From Pedobacter aquae (lineage in GTDB: Bacteria; Bacteroidota; Bacteroidia; Sphingobacteriales; Sphingobacteriaceae), in the NCBI RefSeq assembly GCF_008195825.1, contig NZ_CP043329.1:3038001-3102000 (forward strand): 64,000 nt of DNA. Reading direction: 5' to 3'. Below, piece after piece: positions 36,474 through 45,838 of this stretch. The notes beneath the pieces were generated by a model that was given only the letters and a program-made list of their open reading frames with translations, made no database searches and was not told the DNA's origin. Each line of letters opens with the position of its first letter. Positions within the stretch are counted from its first letter, which is position 1. The position numbers and the translations under genes are program-made.

Positions 36474-38014
36474 TTAACCCGCCCAGCTTTCGCGGTCTAA
36501 GCTTCTAAAATGTATAGCTTCTGCTAAATGCTCTATGCCAATATCATCGCTTCCGGCAAGGTCTGCAATGGTTCTGGCTACTTTCAAAATTCTATCATAA
36601 GCTCGGGCAGATAAGCCTAACTTTTCCATAGCTGTTTTTAGCAGTTGCTGCCCGGCATCAGAAACTATGCAAATAGCTCTTACCATTTGCGGACTCATTT
36701 CTGCATTTGCGTTAATACCTTGATGCTCTTTAAACCTTTCGGTTTGCATTAAACGAGCTTTAATTACTCTTTCTCTAATCAACTCGCTAGGTTCTGATTT
36801 TCTTTCTGAAGCCAGTTCATCAAAATTTACAGGTGTAACTTCCACATGTAAATCTATACGGTCTAATAAGGGGCCACTTACTTTACTGAGATACTTTTGT
36901 ACCACACCAGGACCACAAACGCATTCCTTTTCGGGATGATTGTAATAACCACATGGGCAAGGGTTCATGGCCGCTATTAACATAAAACTAGAAGGATAAT
37001 CTACAGACATTCTGGCTCTAGCCACTGTAACACGCCTTTCTTCTAAAGGCTGACGCATAACTTCTAAAACGGTTCTTTTAAACTCTGGTAATTCATCCAA
37101 AAACAACACACCATTATGCGCCAAAGAGATTTCGCCAGGTTGAGGGTTGCTTCCGCCACCTACCAAAGCTACGTCTGAAACTGTATGGTGTGGAGAGCGG
37201 AATGGCCTTGTAGTAATTAAAGCATCGGAAGCCGAAAGCTTACCTGCTACCGAATGTATTTTAGTTGTTTCTAAGGCTTCGTACAAATTTAATGGCGGCA
37301 AAATGGTAGGTAAGCGTTTTGCCAACATGGTTTTACCTGCCCCTGGCGGACCAATCAGAATAGCATTATGGCCACCAGCTGCTGCAATTTCTAAAGACCT
37401 TTTGATATTTTCTTGTCCTCTTACATCGGCAAAATCAGCATCGTAATTGTTAATGGCTTTAAAAAACTCGTCTCGGGTATCCACAACAGTTAAAGGTGGT
37501 TTCTTTTGCGCTTTAAAAAAATCTACAATTTCTGAGAGATGACTTACTCCATAAACCTCTAGTTTACTTACAATGGCAGCCTCTCTAGCGTTTTGACTTG
37601 GTAAAATAAAGCCTTTGATGTTTTCTTTCTGAGCATTTATAGCGATAGGTAAAGCGCCTTTAATAGGCTTTACTTGTCCGTCTAAGGAAAGCTCGCCCAT
37701 GATGAGGTAATTGCCTAAATCATCTTCATCAATTTGCCCAGAGGCAGCTAAAATGCCGGTTGCTATGGTTAAATCGTAAGCAGAGCCTTCTTTACGGATA
37801 TCGGCTGGAGCCATATTTACCACAATTTTTGGCGAGGCATACGAAAACCGCTGTTTGTTAAAGCGCTTTCTATCCTCAATAAACTCTCGCGAACAGCATT
37901 ATCGGGCAAACCCACAATTAAATAAGCGGCTTTACCTCCAGAAATATTAACTTCAATGGTGATGGTTTGAGCTTCTACCCCATAAACGGCGCTCCCAAAT
38001 GTTTTTACAGGCAT
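36474..38014 (-). pseudogene. comM: Mg chelatase-like/ComM (YifB) AAA+ ATPase, one frameshift
   Basis: Two frames form one ComM protein of about 513 residues, the usual length. The N-terminal part (38014-37817) holds F-G-S-A-V-Y-G-V-E-A and V-G-L-P-D-N-A-V-R-E-S and ends at R-Q-K-L-W. One base added to T5 at 37826-37830 (A5 on the coding strand) gives R-Q-K-I-V-V-N-M-A-P-A-D-I-R-K-E-G and runs on to 36474. The rest has Walker A G-P-P-G-A-G-K-T-M, F-L-D-E-L-P-E-F and the Mg-chelatase C-domain S-A-R-A-Y-D-R-I-L-K. ComM is a branch-migration helicase for natural transformation. The break is probably a sequence error. Confidence 0.9.
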
Positions 38015-38198
38015 ACATAAAAATTTGTCGGAAAATTAAAAAAAATTACATCATCTTCAATATCTGAGTTAAAATATGAGCAGAAGATTTTCATTTTCTA
38101 GCTAAAAGAAGGTTTGTTTTTAATTTTATCCTATAATAAAATCATTATTAAAGGGTTAAATGTTATATTTCCACTGTGCTTAATATTCCTTCATTTTT

Positions 38199-41100
38199 AT
38201 GGATTACGCTGGCTTTTTAAAAAAGATAGACGATTTCATCAGGAAATATTACCTCAATAAAATTATTAGAGGCTTAATATGGCTATGCGCTATTTTTTTA
38301 GTCGTTTTTTTATTGGTGATTACGGCAGAATATTACAGCTATTTTAATCCGCTTACTAAAACCATTCTTTTTTATTTGTTCCTTATCAGCCAGCTTGCGT
38401 TAGCTTGGTTTCTGGTTGGTAAATACTTACTAAAATATTTAAAACTAGGCGCTTTTATTAATCACGAACAAGCATCTATCATTATAGGAAACCATTTTCC
38501 TGATGTAAAAGACAAACTGCTTAACACCTTACAACTACAGAAAGCTTTAACTGATAAGCCTGAACATGAGGCTTTAATTTTGGCCAGTATTAACCAAAGG
38601 GTTAAGCAATTACAGCCTATTCCGTTTGTATCGGCCATAAAAATTAGTGAAAACAAGAAATATCTGCGCTATGCTATTGTTCCTGCTATGGTGATGCTGG
38701 TTTTAGCTTTTACTACACCCGCCATTATTACCGATGGTACCAGCAGAATTATCAAACATAACCAACGCTTTGTTAAAAAAGCTCCTTTTAATTTCGAGGT
38801 TTTAAACAAGAACTTATCTGGTGTGCAAGGCGAAGATTTTGAGCTTCAAATTAAGCTTAGCGGAACAGAAATACCTCAGGAAGTTTATATAGAAGATGGC
38901 CTTAACAGCTTTAAATTAACACAGGAAGATATTATCCACTTTAACCATACTTTTAAAAACTTACAAGAAGATGTTAGTTTTAGGTTTAAAGCTGGCGAGT
39001 TTTATTCTGATACTTATACTTTAAAAATTAGTAAGAAACCAAGTATTTTAGGTGTTAGGCTATTTTTAACTTATCCGGCTTACCTAAAAAAGCAAAACGA
39101 AGTTTTAGAAAACCCCGGAGATATTAGCTTACCCGAAGGAACGGTTGTGAAATGGTTAATTGGTGCAGAAAACACTACTACACTAAACTTCCATTATTTA
39201 AAAAACAACATCAGGTTAACACCTCATAAAGAAAACCAGTTTAGCTATCAGCTTAAGCTAACAAAAAGTGCCTTATATAGCTTAAAGCCTCAGAACAATT
39301 GGGTTGTACAAGATGCTTTAAATTATCAGATAGAGGTTTTACCAGATGCTTTTCCACAAATTGAGGCTACAGAAAAACCCGATTCGCTGAATAGCCAAGT
39401 ATTATATTTTATTGGAAAAGCTAGCGACGATTATGGTTTAAACAGCTTAAGTTTTCACTATAAGATTACATCATCTAAAGATAAAAACAGATTAGGAAAG
39501 CAGTTTAAGGCTCCAGTAAAACTTCAAAAAGGCAGTTTAGAAAGTAGTTTCTTTTATTTCTGGCCCATTAGTAATACGGGTATAAAGGCTGGTGAAGAAA
39601 TTGCTTATTATTTTGAAGTTACTGATAATGATGGTGTAAACGGGCCTAAAAGCAGCAGAACAAGTCTTAAAACTTACAGGCTTTTAAGCAAAGCTGAGCT
39701 TGTAGAAAAAGTAGAGGAAAGCACCCAAAATGTTAAGCAAAAAATTTCTGATGCCATAAAGCAGGCTCAGAAAATACAAGATGAAGCCCGAAAGCTAAAC
39801 CAAGAGTTGTTAAATACTAAGAGTATGGATTATACTCAGCAAAAACAAGCACAAGAATTGCTAGATAAACAACAAAAGCTAGAAGAGTTGCTTAAAGAAA
39901 TAAGTAAAGAAAATCAGAAGAATTTGCTAGAGCGCAACCAGCTGGATAATAACAAAGAACTTCTAGAAAAGCAAAAACAGATACAAGATCTATTTGATAA
40001 TGTATTGGATGAGAAGACTAAATCTTTATTGAAAGAAATTCAGAAAATGTTGGAGCAAAAGCTTAGTGATGTTCCTAACCAAGAGCTAAAGCAGGTGCAA
40101 AGCGACCAAAAGTCGCTAAAAAAAGAATTAGACCGTATTCTTGAGCTTTACAAGCAACTAGAGGTTGAACAAAAAATAAATCAGGCTATAGATAAACTGG
40201 AAGGCCTTACAAAAAAACAAGAGGAAAACATTACTAAACCAGATATAAATCAACAAAAAGAAATTAAAAAAGAGTTTAATACACTTAAAGAAGATTTAAA
40301 AGAAATAGCGGAAAAAAATCAGCTTTTAGAGCAGCCAGAAAATTTTGATCAACAAAAAGAACAACAACAAGCTATTGAAAAGAAACTTCAAGAGGCAGAA
40401 GAGAACTTAACGCAAAACCGCAAGCAAAAAGCCAATGAAGCGCAAAAAGATGCTGCTTCTGAAATGCAAAAAATGGCTAATGAGCTAAAAGAAATGCAAA
40501 ACGAAGAAGAAGCGCAAGAAAACCAAGTTGATGCACAGGCTTTAAGGCAAATTTTACAAAACTTGTTAAAAAGCTCTTTCGACCAAGAAAAATTGATGCT
40601 TGATCTTAAGAATACCAACATTAACGACCCCAGGTTTAATGAAATTGGGCAGAAACAAAGAAATATAAAGGATAATTTAAAGCTGGTAGAAGATAGCTTA
40701 TATAGTTTAAGCAAACGGGTTCCGCAAATATCGGCTACGGTAAATAAAGAGATAAGCCAAATTAACCAACAAATTGCAGAAGCTTTGCAAAACCTTACAG
40801 AACGTAAAATTGCTGAGGTAAATAGAAATCAGCAATATGCTTTAACGGCTATCAATAATTTGTCTTTAATGCTTAGCGAAGCCTTAGAACAGTTGCAAAA
40901 TGCGATGAAGAATGCTAAATCTGGCGGTAAAGGAAAACCTAAACCGGGGATGTCTCAACTATCCAAGATGCAGCAGGAGCTTAATAAAAACATGCAAAAG
41001 GCAAAAGAGCAAATGCAGCAGCAAGGTATCCCACAAGGGCAAAAAGGCAATAAACAAATGAGCCAGCAGTTTTCTGAAATGGCACAGCAACAACAAATGA

Positions 41101-41489
41101 TTAGGCAAGCTTTACAAGAGCTTAATCAACAATTGAATAAAGACGGGAAAGGTAAATTAGGGAATCTGGAAAAAATCATGAAAGACATGGAACAAACAGA
41201 AACTGATCTCGTAAACAAACGTATAACACAAGAGGCTATTAACAGGCAGCAAGACATACAAAGTAGGCTTTTAGAAGCAGAAAAAGCCGAAAGAGAAAGA
41301 GAACAGGACACGCAAAAAGAAAGTAAAGCCGGAAAACAATTTGCACCAAATTATAATTTAGTGCTTAAAGAATATGAAAAAATAAAAGAAAATGAGGCTG
41401 AAATGCTAAAAACAGTATCTCCAGCGTTAAATAATTTTTATAAGTCAAAAATTAGTGATTACTTTAAAAAATTAAATAAGAGGAAATAG
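38199..41489 (+). CDS. DUF4175-type membrane protein with long coiled coil
   Basis: A 1096-residue protein. Three hydrophobic helices lie in the first 190 residues (about 24-46, 56-78 and 150-170), followed by a beta-rich region (about 190-500) and then a very long Lys/Gln/Glu-rich coiled coil, with Q-Q-x-x-x-x-x-Q-K heptads, to near the C-terminus. This matches the DUF4175-like family common in Bacteroidota, of unknown function. It follows divergently from comM and is joined two bases later by an RsbW-like gene, then ybeY. The Gln-rich coil suggests an envelope-spanning or scaffold role. Confidence 0.8.
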   Translation: MDYAGFLKKIDDFIRKYYLNKIIRGLIWLCAIFLVVFLLVITAEYYSYFNPLTKTILFYLFLISQLALAWFLVGKYLLKYLKLGAFINHEQASIIIGNHFPDVKDKLLNTLQLQKALTDKPEHEALILASINQRVKQLQPIPFVSAIKISENKKYLRYAIVPAMVMLVLAFTTPAIITDGTSRIIKHNQRFVKKAPFNFEVLNKNLSGVQGEDFELQIKLSGTEIPQEVYIEDGLNSFKLTQEDIIHFNHTFKNLQEDVSFRFKAGEFYSDTYTLKISKKPSILGVRLFLTYPAYLKKQNEVLENPGDISLPEGTVVKWLIGAENTTTLNFHYLKNNIRLTPHKENQFSYQLKLTKSALYSLKPQNNWVVQDALNYQIEVLPDAFPQIEATEKPDSLNSQVLYFIGKASDDYGLNSLSFHYKITSSKDKNRLGKQFKAPVKLQKGSLESSFFYFWPISNTGIKAGEEIAYYFEVTDNDGVNGPKSSRTSLKTYRLLSKAELVEKVEESTQNVKQKISDAIKQAQKIQDEARKLNQELLNTKSMDYTQQKQAQELLDKQQKLEELLKEISKENQKNLLERNQLDNNKELLEKQKQIQDLFDNVLDEKTKSLLKEIQKMLEQKLSDVPNQELKQVQSDQKSLKKELDRILELYKQLEVEQKINQAIDKLEGLTKKQEENITKPDINQQKEIKKEFNTLKEDLKEIAEKNQLLEQPENFDQQKEQQQAIEKKLQEAEENLTQNRKQKANEAQKDAASEMQKMANELKEMQNEEEAQENQVDAQALRQILQNLLKSSFDQEKLMLDLKNTNINDPRFNEIGQKQRNIKDNLKLVEDSLYSLSKRVPQISATVNKEISQINQQIAEALQNLTERKIAEVNRNQQYALTAINNLSLMLSEALEQLQNAMKNAKSGGKGKPKPGMSQLSKMQQELNKNMQKAKEQMQQQGIPQGQKGNKQMSQQFSEMAQQQQMIRQALQELNQQLNKDGKGKLGNLEKIMKDMEQTETDLVNKRITQEAINRQQDIQSRLLEAEKAEREREQDTQKESKAGKQFAPNYNLVLKEYEKIKENEAEMLKTVSPALNNFYKSKISDYFKKLNKRK

Positions 41490-41491
41490 TT

Positions 41492-41920
41492 ATGAGTAAT
41501 CTTTCAGGGATAATGGATAAAGGGCTCTATTCTCTTCAACTTCCTTCTAATGAGAATAGTGTGGCTGTAGTTGAAAATTTTGTTGATGATCTTGTTGCTA
41601 CTTTAAATATAGGGGATGATGTTTACGCTAATTTAATGACTTGCCTTAACGAAGCGGTTACAAACGCCATTTTTCATGGTAATAAGCAAAATCCAAATAA
41701 ATTGGTTTACTTAAATTTAGAAATTATCAATCAAAAAAGATTGGTTTTTACAATTGCAGACCAAGGTGAAGGTTTTAATTTTAATAACCTGCCAGACCCA
41801 ACAGCACCAGAAAATTTAGAGAATTTAAGCGGTAGAGGTGTTTTTATTATGAAACAACTGGCAGACCAATGTATTTTTAATACAAAAGGTAATGAAGTAG
41901 AGCTACATTTTAAGTTCTAA
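41492..41920 (+). CDS. RsbW-like serine kinase / anti-sigma regulatory factor
   Basis: A 142-residue GHKL-fold ATP-binding protein. The N box reads N-E-A-V-T-N-A-I-F-H-G-N, the G1 box D-Q-G-E-G-F-N and the G2 box G-R-G-V-F-I-M-K, all as in RsbW and SpoIIAB. Such proteins usually bind a sigma factor or phosphorylate an anti-anti-sigma partner. No STAS-domain partner or matching sigma is next to it, so the partner is unknown; Bacteroidota lack sigma B. It starts two bases after the DUF4175 gene and 28 bases before ybeY. Confidence 0.88.
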   Translation: MSNLSGIMDKGLYSLQLPSNENSVAVVENFVDDLVATLNIGDDVYANLMTCLNEAVTNAIFHGNKQNPNKLVYLNLEIINQKRLVFTIADQGEGFNFNNLPDPTAPENLENLSGRGVFIMKQLADQCIFNTKGNEVELHFKF

Positions 41921-41948
41921 TCTTCATCTTTGCATAAACAAAGATTTG

Positions 41949-42389
41949 ATGAAAAAACTGCCCATAAATTTTTTTGAAGAAGATACTACCTATGCTCTTA
42001 AACAGAAAAATGCAGTTAGAAACTGGATAAACGCTACCATAGAAGAAGAAAATCATCAGTTACGAGAACTCAATTTTATATTTTGTTCTGATCATTATTT
42101 GTTAAGCATCAATAAGCAATACTTAAACCATGATACCTTTACAGATATCATCACTTTTGATCATAGCGAGGAAAAGGGAATTATTTATGGTGATATTTTT
42201 ATCAGTATTGACAGGGTAAAAGAAAATGCCAAAACCTTTAAAGTTGCTGTAAGCGATGAATTGCACAGGGTTATCATACACGGCACACTACACCTTTTGG
42301 GTTACCCCGATAAGAAAAAAGAAGAAAAGGCTAAAATGACTGAGAAAGAAGATTTTTATTTGGCTAAGAGAGCATTTATAAAGGGTTAA
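41949..42389 (+). CDS. ybeY: Endoribonuclease YbeY
   Basis: YbeY is a zinc-dependent RNase in 16S rRNA maturation and ribosome quality control. The 146-residue protein has the motif R-V-I-I-H-G-T-L-H-L-L-G-Y with two of the zinc His residues. The third ligand position, usually D-H after G-Y, reads P-D-K here, as in related Bacteroidota sequences. The ATG at 41949 is chosen over a TTG three bases earlier. It ends the DUF4175-RsbW-YbeY run and overlaps a terminator stem. Confidence 0.92.
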   Translation: MKKLPINFFEEDTTYALKQKNAVRNWINATIEEENHQLRELNFIFCSDHYLLSINKQYLNHDTFTDIITFDHSEEKGIIYGDIFISIDRVKENAKTFKVAVSDELHRVIIHGTLHLLGYPDKKKEEKAKMTEKEDFYLAKRAFIKG

Positions 42390-42411
42390 AGTTTTCAGTT
42401 TAACCCTTTTT
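42380..42411. terminator. Bidirectional terminator overlapping the ybeY stop
   Basis: AAAGGGTTAAA at 42380-42390 is the exact complement of TTTAACCCTTT at 42399-42409, with T residues after it and A residues before it. The ybeY TAA stop lies inside the stem. It divides the forward ybeY and the reverse pirin gene. Confidence 0.8.
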
Positions 42412-42416
42412 TATCA

Positions 42417-43130
42417 TTAAGCCATTGGAACCTCAATCACCAAAAGCTTGGTGTCTAAATGAGCTTTTACAACTACTGATGTTGTATCGTAAACACCAAT
42501 AGCATCTCTGTTATCTAAAACATGTTCTGCCACGCTTAACTGACCCTGTAATACAAAAATATATACTCCGCTAGCATTCCCTTTTAAATCATACTGAAGC
42601 TCTTTATCAGCGTCTAAATTAGCTAAAGAGAACCAGGCATCTTGGTTAATCCAAACAGCTTGCTCGTTTTCTTGGTCAGGAGAAACAACTGTTAAAAACT
42701 GATTATGTTTATCTGCTTCCTCAAATGACTTTTGCGCATACCTAGGCGCTATGTTGTATTGCTTAGGAAAAACCCAAATCTGTAAAAATTTTACTGCTTC
42801 AGATTTACTTCCATTAAATTCTGCATGCCTGATACCTGTTCCGGCACTCATAATTTGTACATCGCCCGTTTTTATTACAGCATCGTTACCCATACTATCT
42901 TGATGGTTTAAGGAACCATAAAGCGGAATACTTACAATCTCCATATTTTCATGGCCATGCATGCCAAAACCCATTCCTGGCTCTACATAATCATCATTTA
43001 AAACCCTCAACAAGCCAAAACTCATTTTATTTGGGTCTTGATAATCGCCAAAACTGAAAGAATGGTAGCTTTTTAACCAGCTAATTTGTTTCGCTCCTCT
43101 ATCAGAAGCTTTGTGTATTATCGTTTTCAT
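42417..43130 (-). CDS. Pirin-family protein (YhaK type)
   Basis: A 237-residue bicupin of the pirin family. The N-terminal cupin has G-M-H-G-H-E-N-M-E-I-V-S-I-P-L-Y-G-S-L-N-H-Q-D-S-M-G with the metal-binding His and Glu residues, then M-S-A-G-T-G-I-R-H-A-E. The second cupin (about 130-235) is weaker. Some members have quercetinase activity in vitro and respond to redox state; the biological role is unclear. The gene stands alone and is divergent from the NAD(P)-binding gene across a gap containing the palindrome ATGTTTAAACAT (43178-43189). Confidence 0.9.
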   Translation of the reverse strand: MKTIIHKASDRGAKQISWLKSYHSFSFGDYQDPNKMSFGLLRVLNDDYVEPGMGFGMHGHENMEIVSIPLYGSLNHQDSMGNDAVIKTGDVQIMSAGTGIRHAEFNGSKSEAVKFLQIWVFPKQYNIAPRYAQKSFEEADKHNQFLTVVSPDQENEQAVWINQDAWFSLANLDADKELQYDLKGNASGVYIFVLQGQLSVAEHVLDNRDAIGVYDTTSVVVKAHLDTKLLVIEVPMA

Positions 43131-43218
43131 CTTGAAATATTTCTAAATACTACTTGTCTTTTTATATAAAAAATTACATGTTTAAACATACAATATTTAT
43201 TCCAAAGATACAAATGCG

Positions 43219-43226
43219 TACTTTTG
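43219..43226 (+). promoter_or_regulatory. Candidate -7 box TACTTTTG
   Basis: TACTTTTG matches the TAnnTTTG box of Bacteroidota promoters and ends 19 bases before the start codon at 43246. A clear TTTG upstream box is not seen at the expected distance, so this is a moderate candidate. Confidence 0.35.
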
Positions 43227-43245
43227 CAGATTGATTTTAGATAAA

Positions 43246-43902
43246 ATGGCTAAAAAAGCAATTATAATTGGTGCAAGCGGACTTATTGGCAGTGAATTAC
43301 TGTCGGTATTATTACATGAGCCTGCTTATACTGAAGTTATTACGCTGGTAAGAAAGTCTTTAAATACCTATCATCCAAAACTTAAAGAAATAATTACAGA
43401 TTTTTCTAACCTTTCGGAGATCAAAGAACACATCAAAGCAGATGTTATTTTTTCTTGTATAGGAACTACCAGAGCTAAAACACCAGATTTATCGAACTAT
43501 AGAAAAATTGATCACGATATCCCTATTGAAATAGGGAAAATTGCTGTAGAAAATCAGGTTAAACAATATCATTTGGTTTCTGCATTGGGTGCTAATGCTC
43601 AATCATCAAATTTTTATAGTAAAATTAAAGGCGAAACAGAAGATGATCTAAAAGCGCTAAACATCCCTGCTATACATATTTACCAACCATCCCTTTTGAG
43701 AGGGGAAAGAAAAGAAAAACGTGTTGGAGAAAAAATAGCTTTAGTATTGATGCAAGCCATAGACCCGCTGTTAGTAGGCTCTTTAAAAAAATATAGAAGT
43801 ATTAAAACATCGGTTATTGCGTTAGCCATGTATCAACAATCATTAAAAGAAGATCAGGGAATTTTTACCTATCCATCAGATATCATAAAAGAAATAGTGT
43901 GA
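43246..43902 (+). CDS. NAD(P)-binding oxidoreductase, HTATIP2-like
   Basis: A 218-residue short-chain/atypical reductase with an N-terminal Rossmann motif I-I-G-A-S-G-L-I-G-S-E-L-L (about 6-18) and a V-I-F-S-C-I-G-T-T segment after the third strand. The Y-x-x-x-K catalytic pair may be F-Y-S-K-I-K-G-E after the V-S-A-L-G-A-N segment. The P-S-L-L-R-G segment matches HTATIP2-type oxidoreductases. The substrate is unknown. The ATG at 43246 is used rather than a TTG 15 bases upstream. The stop overlaps the next start (GTGA), so it is coupled to the ABC-F gene. Confidence 0.83.
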   Translation: MAKKAIIIGASGLIGSELLSVLLHEPAYTEVITLVRKSLNTYHPKLKEIITDFSNLSEIKEHIKADVIFSCIGTTRAKTPDLSNYRKIDHDIPIEIGKIAVENQVKQYHLVSALGANAQSSNFYSKIKGETEDDLKALNIPAIHIYQPSLLRGERKEKRVGEKIALVLMQAIDPLLVGSLKKYRSIKTSVIALAMYQQSLKEDQGIFTYPSDIIKEIV

Positions 43903-45764
43903 GTATAGTATCAGCAGAACAATTAGGCCATGCCTTTAACGATTATTGGCTTTTCAGAAATTTAACTTTTGGCATACAGCAAGGACAAAGAGTAGCTTTA
44001 GTAGGTATTAATGGAGCCGGAAAATCTACCCTATTGAAATTGCTAGCAGAAAGAATATTACCTAGCGAAGGAAAAGTAGTAAAGGCAAAAGATATCAGAT
44101 TTGGTTATTTAGAACAAGATCCTAAATTTAGTGCGGACGCTAGCATCAGCGATTTTATTTTTAGTTTAGATAACAGGCAGCAACAAATCATTAGAGAGTA
44201 TGAAGAACTCTTGGAAGAAGAAAACCCAGACTTAGACAAAATAAACGAACTTACAGAAGAGCTCAGTAACCTTGATGCTTGGGAATATGAACATCAAATC
44301 AAAACCATTTTAGGAAGATTAGGTATTCATGATTTACATCAGAAAATATCTAACCTTTCTGGTGGACAAAAAAAGAGGTTAAGTTTAGCTAAGCTCTTGA
44401 TAGATGAGCCAGATGTATACGTATTAGACGAGCCAACCAACCATTTAGATATTGATACCATAGAGTGGTTAGAGAGTTTCTTGAATACTGGTGGTAAAAC
44501 TATTTTAATGGTTACCCACGATCGTTATTTTTTAGATAACGTTTGTAATGAAATTATTGAGCTAGACAATGGTCAGGTTTTTTCTTATAAAGGTAAATAC
44601 GCTTATTATTTAGAAAAGAAATCGGAAAAAGATGCTTCTGACCAAGCTACTTTAGCGAAGAACAGAAACCTCTTGAAAAAAGAGTTAGAATGGATGAGAA
44701 GGCAGCCACAAGCAAGGGCTACAAAATCTAAAGCTAGAATAGATGCTTTTTATGATTTAGAAGAGCGCTCTAGAGGAAACGGCGCTAAAGAGCAAGTTAA
44801 GTTAGAAGTTAAAGTAAGCAGACAAGGAAATCAGATTCTGGAGATAGAACATATTTATAAAACATTTAACCATGTAGCTATTATTGAAGATTTTTCTTAC
44901 ACCTTTAAAAAGGGAGATAAAATTGGCTTAACGGGAAAGAATGGAACGGGAAAATCTACTTTCTTAAATTTGATTACCGGAGAGCTAAAAGAGGATGCTG
45001 GAACCATTAAAAAAGGCGAGACCACAGTTTTTGGGTATTACCATCAATCGGGTTTAAGCTTTCAGGAAGATGAACGTGTTATTGATGTTGTTAAGAATAT
45101 TGCCGAATATATAACCTTGGCAGATGGCAGTGTGATAACAGCTTCTCAATTGCTTACACTTTTCTTATTCCCACCAAAAAAACAACATGGCTTTGTAAGC
45201 TTATTAAGTGGAGGCGAAAAGAAAAGATTACACCTCATGAAAGTATTAATTAAAAACCCAAACTTTTTAATACTGGATGAGCCCACTAATGATCTTGATA
45301 TTGATACTTTAAACGTTTTAGAGGAGTTCTTAGAAAACTATCCGGGTGTTTTAATTTTAGTTTCACACGATAGATATTTGGTAGATAAATTAACCGAACA
45401 GCTTTTTATATTAGAAGGTAACGGCAAAATCAGAATCTACAACGGCAATTATTCTTCGTATAGAGAAGAACAGGAAATGCTTAAACAAATAGAAAAAGAG
45501 CAAGCCAAAAAACAACAAACAAAAATAGAGAGTCCTGCTCCTGCTAAAGAAAAAGCAAAGCTTTCTTTTAAAGAGAAGCAAGAACTGGAAAACTTAAATA
45601 AAGAAATAGAAGCTTTAGAAAACAACATCAAGAATTTAACAGATAGCTTAAATAGCATCTCTAATCCTGATGAGATTATTAAAACTTCACATTTAATCGA
45701 GGAAAAGCAAAGAGAGTTAGATAATAAATCTATGCGCTGGCTAGAATTATCTGAGCTAGCATAA
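43899..45764 (+). CDS. ABC-F family ATPase
   Basis: A 621-residue soluble protein with two ABC domains and no membrane part. Walker A motifs are G-I-N-G-A-G-K-S-T (about 36-44) and G-K-N-G-T-G-K-S-T (about 346-354); the signatures are L-S-G-G-Q-K-K-R and L-S-G-G-E-K-K-R; Walker B is L-D-E-P-T-N in both. A linker (about 235-300) and a C-terminal Lys/Glu coiled coil match the Uup/YdiF group, which acts on the ribosome. The start is GTG, overlapping the preceding TGA. Antibiotic resistance is not implied. Confidence 0.93.
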   Translation: MSIVSAEQLGHAFNDYWLFRNLTFGIQQGQRVALVGINGAGKSTLLKLLAERILPSEGKVVKAKDIRFGYLEQDPKFSADASISDFIFSLDNRQQQIIREYEELLEEENPDLDKINELTEELSNLDAWEYEHQIKTILGRLGIHDLHQKISNLSGGQKKRLSLAKLLIDEPDVYVLDEPTNHLDIDTIEWLESFLNTGGKTILMVTHDRYFLDNVCNEIIELDNGQVFSYKGKYAYYLEKKSEKDASDQATLAKNRNLLKKELEWMRRQPQARATKSKARIDAFYDLEERSRGNGAKEQVKLEVKVSRQGNQILEIEHIYKTFNHVAIIEDFSYTFKKGDKIGLTGKNGTGKSTFLNLITGELKEDAGTIKKGETTVFGYYHQSGLSFQEDERVIDVVKNIAEYITLADGSVITASQLLTLFLFPPKKQHGFVSLLSGGEKKRLHLMKVLIKNPNFLILDEPTNDLDIDTLNVLEEFLENYPGVLILVSHDRYLVDKLTEQLFILEGNGKIRIYNGNYSSYREEQEMLKQIEKEQAKKQQTKIESPAPAKEKAKLSFKEKQELENLNKEIEALENNIKNLTDSLNSISNPDEIIKTSHLIEEKQRELDNKSMRWLELSELA

Positions 45765-45773
45765 TAAAAAAAA

Positions 45774-45801
45774 CCTTTATGTTCCACGTGGAACATAAAG
45801 G
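45774..45801. promoter_or_regulatory. parS: parS site 1, perfect 28-base palindrome
   Basis: The 16-base core TGTTCCACGTGGAACA at 45780-45795 fits the ParB consensus TGTTNCACGTGNAACA exactly. The palindrome extends without mismatch to 28 bases (45774-45801). It lies between the ABC-F stop and mnmG. ParB bound to parS organises origin segregation with ParA and SMC. The longer palindrome could also act as a transcription stop. Confidence 0.85.
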
Positions 45802-45814
45802 TAAAAAAGAAAAT

Positions 45815-45830
45815 TGTTTCACGTGAAACA
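45815..45830. promoter_or_regulatory. parS: parS site 2, perfect 16-base palindrome
   Basis: TGTTTCACGTGAAACA at 45815-45830 is identical to the classic bacterial parS site. It lies 19 bases after the first core and 8 bases before the mnmG start codon. A tandem pair this close strongly supports real ParB sites. Spreading of ParB from here could also affect mnmG transcription. Confidence 0.88.
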
Positions 45831-45838
45831 TTAAATAT

